From an uncultured Neisseria sp. (GTDB lineage Bacteria; Pseudomonadota; Gammaproteobacteria; Burkholderiales; Neisseriaceae): a stretch of DNA of 11,168 nt. Below, piece after piece: positions 5,565 through 11,168 of the stretch (the stretch's first letter is position 1; every line of letters begins with the position of its first letter). Under the pieces are notes generated by a model, which ran no database searches, was not told the DNA's origin, and saw only the letters and a list, made by a program, of their open reading frames with translations. Location: positions 1-11,168 of the forward strand of contig CALFOA010000425.1 of assembly GCA_937919795.1 (NCBI GenBank), read 5' to 3'. A program made the translations under genes and the position numbers.

Positions 5565-6740
5565 ATGTTAAACACCTCTCTCGCCCCTTGGCCTTGTTTT
5601 ACTCAAGAAGAAGCTGATGCAGTACAAAATGTTCTGCTCTCCAACAAAGTTAACTACTGGACCGGCACCGAATGCCGCGAATTTGAAAAAGAGTTCGCAC
5701 AATGGGCTGGCACCGAATACGCTATCGCCTTAGGCAATGGCACTTTAGCGCTGGATGTTGCCCTCAAAGCCATGGGCATCGGCGCAGGCGATGACGTGAT
5801 TGTGACTTCACGCACTTTCTTGGCTTCCGCCTCTTCTATCGTTACCGCCGGCGCCAACCCGGTATTTGCCGATATCGATTTGAACAGCCAAAATATTTCG
5901 GCTGAAACCATCGCCGCTGCGCTCACTCCCAACACTAAAGCCATCATTGTGGTTCACTTGGCCGGTATGCCTGCCGAGATGGACGACATCATGGCCTTGG
6001 CGGAAAAACACAAACTGTGGGTAATCGAAGACTGCGCTCAAGCACACGGTACCCGCTATAAAGGTAAATCTGCCGGTTCTATCGGCCATGTCGGCGCTTG
6101 GTCTTTCTGCCAAGATAAAATCATGACCACTGGCGGCGAAGGCGGTATGGTAACCACCAACGATAAAGAATTGTGGTCAAAAATGTGGTCTTACAAAGAC
6201 CACGGCAAGAGCTACGACGCGGTTTACAACCGCCAACACCCACCCGGTTTCCGTTGGTTGCACGAAAGCTTCGGCACCAACTGGCGCATGATGGAAATGC
6301 AAGCCGTTATCGGTCGCATCCAATTACGCCGCATGGCCGACTGGACAGCTAAACGCCAAGCCAATGCTGCCCGCTTGGAAGAAGTATTGAAACAGTTCGA
6401 TTCGATCCGCACCATTGAAGTTGCTGATTACATTGAGCACGCGCAATACAAATACTATGCTTTTGTGAAACCTGAAAACTTGGCTGAAGGCTGGAGCCGT
6501 GACCGCATCGTTGATGAATTGAATGCCCGTAAAGTACCGTGTTTCCAAGGTAGCTGCTCAGAAGTTTATCTGGAAAAAGCCTTTGAAGGCACACCGTGGC
6601 GTCCGAAAGAGCGTCTCAAAAACGCGGTTGAGTTGGGCGAAACCAGCTTGATGTTCTTGGTGCACCCCACCATCACAGAAGAACAAATGGATTTCTGCTG
6701 TACCCATCTGAAAGAGGTATTGTCGCAAGCGACAGCCTAA
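5565..6740 (+). CDS. pglC: UDP-4-keto-6-deoxy-GlcNAc C4 aminotransferase (DegT/DnrJ/EryC1/StrS family)
   Basis: A 391-residue PLP enzyme, normal length for the family, that should aminate UDP-2-acetamido-4-keto-2,4,6-trideoxyhexose at C4 using glutamate (C. jejuni PglE, neisserial PglC). Landmarks: NYWTGTECREFEKEF (30-44), the phosphate-binding start LGNGTLAL (56-63), VTSRTFLASASS (80-91), the cofactor-contacting VIEDCAQAHGTRYKGK (153-168; D156 should contact the pyridine nitrogen), and SFCQDKIMTTGGEGGM (180-195) with K185 as the Schiff-base lysine. NWRMMEMQAVIGRIQL (239-254) is also family-typical. The ribosome site AGGA (5551-5554) touches the stop of the acetyltransferase gene, so the two are surely cotranscribed. 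The end of the gene holds a small palindrome (6721-6734), followed by further hairpins. DegT enzymes differ by substrate; the adjoining dehydratase and acetyltransferase make the bacillosamine route the best reading. Confidence 0.92.
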   Translation: MLNTSLAPWPCFTQEEADAVQNVLLSNKVNYWTGTECREFEKEFAQWAGTEYAIALGNGTLALDVALKAMGIGAGDDVIVTSRTFLASASSIVTAGANPVFADIDLNSQNISAETIAAALTPNTKAIIVVHLAGMPAEMDDIMALAEKHKLWVIEDCAQAHGTRYKGKSAGSIGHVGAWSFCQDKIMTTGGEGGMVTTNDKELWSKMWSYKDHGKSYDAVYNRQHPPGFRWLHESFGTNWRMMEMQAVIGRIQLRRMADWTAKRQANAARLEEVLKQFDSIRTIEVADYIEHAQYKYYAFVKPENLAEGWSRDRIVDELNARKVPCFQGSCSEVYLEKAFEGTPWRPKERLKNAVELGETSLMFLVHPTITEEQMDFCCTHLKEVLSQATA

Positions 6741-6749
6741 TAACGATTT

Positions 6750-6783
6750 CCGTCCGTATTTCCGTCAGACAGATCACGGACGG
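6750..6783. repeat. Inverted repeat, 8-bp GC-rich stem, after pglC
   Basis: CCGTCCGT (6750-6757) pairs with ACGGACGG (6776-6783) around an 18-base loop. The loop contains TCAGACAG (6765-6772), which matches an uptake-sequence core but not a whole copy. No T-run follows until CGCTTTTT at 6791, which leads into the DUS pair. Confidence 0.5.
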
Positions 6784-6796
6784 CATCAATCGCTTT

Positions 6797-6808
6797 TTCA
6801 GACAGGCA
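6797..6808 (-). repeat. DNA uptake sequence (TGCCTGTCTGAA dialect)
   Basis: Exact minus-strand copy, left arm of the inverted pair. Confidence 0.8.
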
Positions 6809-6833
6809 TTCTATTGGCTACCCCTTTCACGTA

Positions 6834-6845
6834 TGCCTGTCTGAA
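6834..6845 (+). repeat. DNA uptake sequence (TGCCTGTCTGAA dialect)
   Basis: Exact plus-strand copy, right arm of the inverted pair. Confidence 0.8.
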
Positions 6846-6850
6846 ACAGA

Positions 6851-6878
6851 TGAACGACACAATGAAATGATTATAAAA
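6851..6878 (+). promoter_or_regulatory. Weak candidate promoter for pglD
   Basis: TATAAA (6873-6878) is a good -10 hexamer with a TG four bases upstream of it. TGAACG (6851-6856) is a poor -35 at 16-base spacing. The site lies just after the DUS hairpin and 26 bases before the pglD start codon, which is where a promoter would be useful if that hairpin stops transcription. Sequence support alone is thin. Confidence 0.25.
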
Positions 6879-6904
6879 CAACAACAATACGATAGACCCT
6901 TATC

Positions 6905-8809
<1,905 letters not shown>

Positions 8810-8918
8810 ACCTACCTATTGTCAGCAACGGGTTTTCAAACCCATACAGATTTAATTCAAATATAGGAAACGAACGGTTTGATAACCGCAAACATCCTAA
8901 ATAAAGGAATAAACACTT
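8810..8918 (+). promoter_or_regulatory. Leader before wza with two small hairpins and a good ribosome site
   Basis: The spacer holds GGGTTTTCAAACCC (8830-8843), a compact palindrome, and CGGTT-TGAT-AACCG (8875-8888), a 5-bp stem with a 4-base loop. AAGGA (8904-8908) lies ten bases before the ATG. TTGTCA (8819-8824) is a near-consensus -35, but the best -10-like sequence, TACAGA (8845-8850), is poor and 20 bases away. A separate wza promoter is therefore possible but not shown. No JUMPstart/ops element and no uptake sequence is present. Confidence 0.4.
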
Positions 8919-10046
8919 ATGAGAAAACTGACTGTCATCAGCCTGTCTACTATTCTGGCTGTTTCCGGTTGTACCGTAGTTCCCGGTTCCGGCCTGCCCA
9001 CAGGCAATAAAACGATTGTTTACAACCAAGAAGAGTCTGGCGATATTCAGTCTCAACTGGATAAGCGTGTCAGCGTCCATCCCATTACCTTCTCTTTGGT
9101 TCAAAGCATGGCCGAACCGCCTAAAGTTGGCCAAGCCAATCACGCCTTGGATCAACAGAAACGTAACTACAATTACCGCTTGGGCAAAGGTGACGTACTG
9201 AGTATTGTGGTATGGTACCAACCTGACATGACCGCCCAAGGCGCGACTCCTGGCCGTTCACAAGCGCAACAGGTCAGCAACGGCAGTTGGGTAAGTGATC
9301 GCGGTACAATTTTCTATCCATTAGTCGGCGAAATGAAAGTCGAGGGAAAAACCATCGACCAAGTAAGATCCGAATTGGATAGCCGCTTGAAAAGATATAT
9401 TAAAAACCCGCAAGTAGACGTTACCGTTTCACAATTCCGTTCGCAGCGAGTGAGTGTTTCCGGCTCCGTTCGTCAAGCGGGTCAGCTACCGATTACCAAT
9501 GTACCGATGACCTTGATTGATGCAATTGACCTTGCCGGGGGAACTACTGACACTGCAGATCCACAAAACGTTAAGTGGACGCACAAAGGTGTAGAAAAAA
9601 CCATTTCACTGGAAGACTTGCGAGCCAACGGCGATATGTCTCAGAATACTTTGTTGAGCGATGGTGATATTGTTTATGTACCATCCAACGAAAACAACAA
9701 AGTACACGTGATGGGTGAGGTTACTCGTCAAAGCAGTTTGTCTATGCCGCCTAAAGGCCTGAGCCTAACCGATGCACTCGGCAGCGCCGAAGGCATGAAC
9801 CAGACATTTGCTAACGCTACCGGCGTATTCGTGATTCGCAATGTACCGAACGATTACGAAAAACCGATTCATGTTTATCAGCTCAATTTGAAAGATGCCA
9901 GCGCTTATGCTCTGGGCACTCAATTCAAACTAAGAACGGATGACGTTGTTTACGTGACTGCTGCTCCGATTGCACGCTGGAACCGTGTTGTGAGCCAAGC
10001 GATTGGTGCCATCAACACCGCAGCAACCGTCAACAACTCTTTCTAA
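8919..10046 (+). CDS. wza: Outer-membrane polysaccharide export lipoprotein Wza
   Basis: A 375-residue protein, close to the 379 residues of E. coli Wza. It should form the outer-membrane channel for a Wzy-dependent capsule or exopolysaccharide. A lipoprotein signal peptide ends in AVSGC (14-18), with C18 as the lipidated residue. The polysaccharide-export domain begins at YRLGKGDVLSIVVWYQPD (86-103) and continues through GTIFYPLVGEMKVEGKTIDQ (129-148). Two SLBB-type repeats follow (about 176-253 and 262-345), each ending in a DG-or-DD-IVYV-type strand (LLSDGDIVYVP; LRTDDVVYVT). The tail WNRVVSQAIGAINTA resembles the amphipathic helix that spans the outer membrane in Wza. The ATG is supported by AAGGA upstream and by the clean signal peptide. 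wzb and wzc follow in the classical order. Meningococcal CtrA belongs to the same superfamily but partners an ABC exporter; the neighbours here argue for Wza. Confidence 0.92.
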   Translation: MRKLTVISLSTILAVSGCTVVPGSGLPTGNKTIVYNQEESGDIQSQLDKRVSVHPITFSLVQSMAEPPKVGQANHALDQQKRNYNYRLGKGDVLSIVVWYQPDMTAQGATPGRSQAQQVSNGSWVSDRGTIFYPLVGEMKVEGKTIDQVRSELDSRLKRYIKNPQVDVTVSQFRSQRVSVSGSVRQAGQLPITNVPMTLIDAIDLAGGTTDTADPQNVKWTHKGVEKTISLEDLRANGDMSQNTLLSDGDIVYVPSNENNKVHVMGEVTRQSSLSMPPKGLSLTDALGSAEGMNQTFANATGVFVIRNVPNDYEKPIHVYQLNLKDASAYALGTQFKLRTDDVVYVTAAPIARWNRVVSQAIGAINTAATVNNSF

Positions 10047-10072
10047 CCTAGGGAACCAGGCAGTTTGAGCCT

Positions 10073-10519
10073 ATGCGATATAACAAAATACTAACCGTTT
10101 GTGCGGGAAACATTTGTCGCTCCCCGCTAGCGGAACAACTATTGAAACCGCAGCTTCCTGCCTGTTTTGTCGCTTCCGCCGGCGTTACTGCTTGGGTAGG
10201 ACAAGGGGCTGATCCCAAGATTATAGATGCGGCAGGACGGCACCATTTAGACTTAAACGGCCTCAATGAACATACTGCCAAACAGCTGACCCCGCAAATG
10301 TGTATTTTTGCTGATCTCATTCTGGTAATGGAAGAGAAACATATTGAAGCGGTAGCGGCCATTCAGCCACTGGCACGCAGCAAAACGATGCTATTGGGGC
10401 AATGGACCGGACAGAGGAACATCCCCGACCCCTATCGAAGAGATCAAGCATTTTTTGATAAAGTTTACCAACAAATTGCGGAAGCCTGTAACATTTGGGC
10501 GAAAAAACTATCTCATTAA
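10073..10519 (+). CDS. wzb: Low-molecular-weight protein-tyrosine phosphatase Wzb
   Basis: A 148-residue cytoplasmic phosphatase, same size as E. coli Wzb (147). It should dephosphorylate the tyrosine cluster of the Wzc kinase, allowing Wzc to cycle during polymer assembly. The P-loop CAGNICRS (10-17) gives the C-x5-R motif with nucleophile C10, vicinal C15 and R16. The general-acid loop is IPDPYRRD (117-124) with D119. VASAGVTAW (33-41) and LILVMEEKH (82-90) are family-typical. Enteric Wzb has V in the second P-loop place; here it is A11. The gene starts 26 bases after the wza stop with a modest ribosome site (AGG at 10058-10060, preceded by GGGA at 10051), and 34 bases separate it from wzc. 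The three-gene order leaves little doubt about the role. Confidence 0.93.
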   Translation: MRYNKILTVCAGNICRSPLAEQLLKPQLPACFVASAGVTAWVGQGADPKIIDAAGRHHLDLNGLNEHTAKQLTPQMCIFADLILVMEEKHIEAVAAIQPLARSKTMLLGQWTGQRNIPDPYRRDQAFFDKVYQQIAEACNIWAKKLSH

Positions 10520-10553
10520 TTTAAGTGACATTTTATTTTAGAGAATAATTAAT

Positions 10554-11168
10554 ATGGCTAACAAATCTCATCCTGTCGAACAAGAATTCGACTTGCAACA
10601 ACTAGCCGGAATTTTGCGTCACCGCAAAACTCCAATCGGTATAGCTATTTTAGTAGGGGCTATTTTAGGTGGTGCTTATGGCTTAGTGGCTACTCCCACT
10701 TATAAAGCCAACGCCTTGGTTGAAGTTCGCAGTGGACAAAACCAAATCCTGACGGATGTCAACAGCCCCGTTAACAATACGCAACCCCCTTCAGCCAATG
10801 CTGAAGTTGATTTAGCACGTTCTCGCGCTGTGCTTGGACAAACCGTAGACAATCTGCATTTAGATATCGGTATAGAACCTGAAAAATCTTTTTTCGGTAA
10901 ATTATTTTCCGGCAATTCCGCTGCAGATGCCCAAGCGATTACTGTTCAAACGCTTTCCGTACCGGAAAATTGGGAAAATTCACCTATTTTACTAACCGTA
11001 GTAGATGAAAAAAGCTATAAATTAGTTTTACCTGATTCAAAAGAAATCAGTGGCCGTGTTGGCGAAGTCGTAAAACCTTCTTCAGATATTTCTATTCTGG
11101 TTTCCCAATTGGCAGCACCGGCTGGCTCAGAATTCACTTTGACTAAATTTTCAAAAATGAGTGCGATT
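10554..11168 (+). CDS. wzc: Wzc-type chain-length determinant/tyrosine autokinase, N-terminal part (3' partial)
   Basis: Open from the ATG at 10554 to the last base, exactly 205 codons, so the gene runs out of the window. GAGA (10541-10544) lies nine bases before the start. The N-terminus has EFDLQQLAGILRHRK (11-25), the short cytoplasmic segment of Wzz-family proteins, then the first membrane helix (about 27-45), then VATPTYKANALVEVRSG (45-61) entering the periplasmic domain. NAEVDLARSRAVLGQTVDNL (82-101), followed by HLDI, matches the corresponding Wzc stretch. The protein should control polymer length and, in full-length Wzc, autophosphorylate on C-terminal tyrosines. The second membrane helix, Walker motifs and Tyr cluster lie outside the window, so I cannot see whether the kinase domain is fused or separate. 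The wza-wzb context favours full-length Wzc. Confidence 0.85.
   Translation, partial: MANKSHPVEQEFDLQQLAGILRHRKTPIGIAILVGAILGGAYGLVATPTYKANALVEVRSGQNQILTDVNSPVNNTQPPSANAEVDLARSRAVLGQTVDNLHLDIGIEPEKSFFGKLFSGNSAADAQAITVQTLSVPENWENSPILLTVVDEKSYKLVLPDSKEISGRVGEVVKPSSDISILVSQLAAPAGSEFTLTKFSKMSAI

Larger units (their letters stand above)
6796..6846. terminator. DUS-pair inverted repeat between pglC and pglD
   Basis: TTTCAGACAGGCAT (6796-6809) and its exact complement (6833-6846) form a 14-bp stem with a 23-base loop. Two opposed uptake sequences make the arms. There is no T-run after the stem on the + strand, so termination is uncertain. Its place between two genes of one pathway suggests an attenuator or an mRNA-stabilising structure. 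Confidence 0.45.

Noticed and set aside
5204..5575. A 123-codon minus-strand frame opposite the acetyltransferase
   Set aside because: It is low in motif content and lies wholly over hexapeptide-repeat coding DNA, whose regular composition gives long antisense frames.
8941..8948. GCCTGTCT at the start of wza resembling an uptake sequence
   Set aside because: Only 8 of the 12 bases match, the GAA end is missing, and it encodes signal-peptide residues.
8919..11168. Reading the wza-wzb-wzc end as enteric DNA (colanic acid or group 1 capsule)
   Set aside because: The genes are in frame with Neisseria-like neighbours, show no abrupt codon-use change that I can see, and no ops element or enteric-specific genes accompany them.

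Overview
The window is an 11.2-kb piece of a surface-carbohydrate locus, with every gene on the + strand. It most likely comes from a Neisseria (Neisseriaceae). The best evidence is a 12-mer, TGCCTGTCTGAA, present five times and only between genes, twice as inverted pairs. It has the form of a DNA uptake sequence (DUS). I recall it as the TG-wadDUS dialect described from Neisseria wadsworthii. All five copies extend to the 14-mer ATGCCTGTCTGAAA, which is the classical ATGCCGTCTGAA with one T inserted. The gene order (two GT4 glycosyltransferases, phosphoglycosyltransferase, acetyltransferase, aminotransferase, dehydratase) also matches the neisserial pgl core (pglG/H-pglB-pglC-pglD).

Layout. 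Positions 1-688 hold the AT-rich C-terminal part of a polytopic Wzy-like polymerase. It overlaps by ATGA a GT2 glycosyltransferase (685-1632), which overlaps by ATGA a GT4 glycosyltransferase (1629-2696). After a DUS-pair hairpin comes a second GT4 enzyme (2766-3896), and after a DUS and a small hairpin a PglC-type phosphoglycosyltransferase (3961-4581). An AT-rich 341-bp gap (4582-4922) contains two hairpins and a possible decayed reading frame. Then follow the hexapeptide acetyltransferase (4923-5558), the PLP aminotransferase pglC (5565-6740), a hairpin-rich spacer, and the membrane-bound 4,6-dehydratase pglD (6905-8809). After a 109-bp leader come wza (8919-10046), wzb (10073-10519) and the start of wzc (10554 to the window edge).

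How they fit together. The dehydratase, aminotransferase and acetyltransferase should convert UDP-GlcNAc to UDP-N,N'-diacetylbacillosamine (UDP-diNAcBac). The phosphoglycosyltransferase should load this sugar phosphate on undecaprenyl phosphate, and the three glycosyltransferases should extend it. In Neisseria this set normally feeds protein O-glycosylation. Here it adjoins a Wzy-type polymerase and a complete Wza-Wzb-Wzc export and control set, so the region could also, or instead, make a Wzy-dependent exopolysaccharide or capsule on a bacillosamine primer. That is inference. The most unusual points are this Pgl/Wzy-Wza combination and the split of the normally fused PglB into two genes separated by possibly degenerate DNA.

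I saw no tRNA, rRNA, CRISPR array, insertion sequence or transposase gene.
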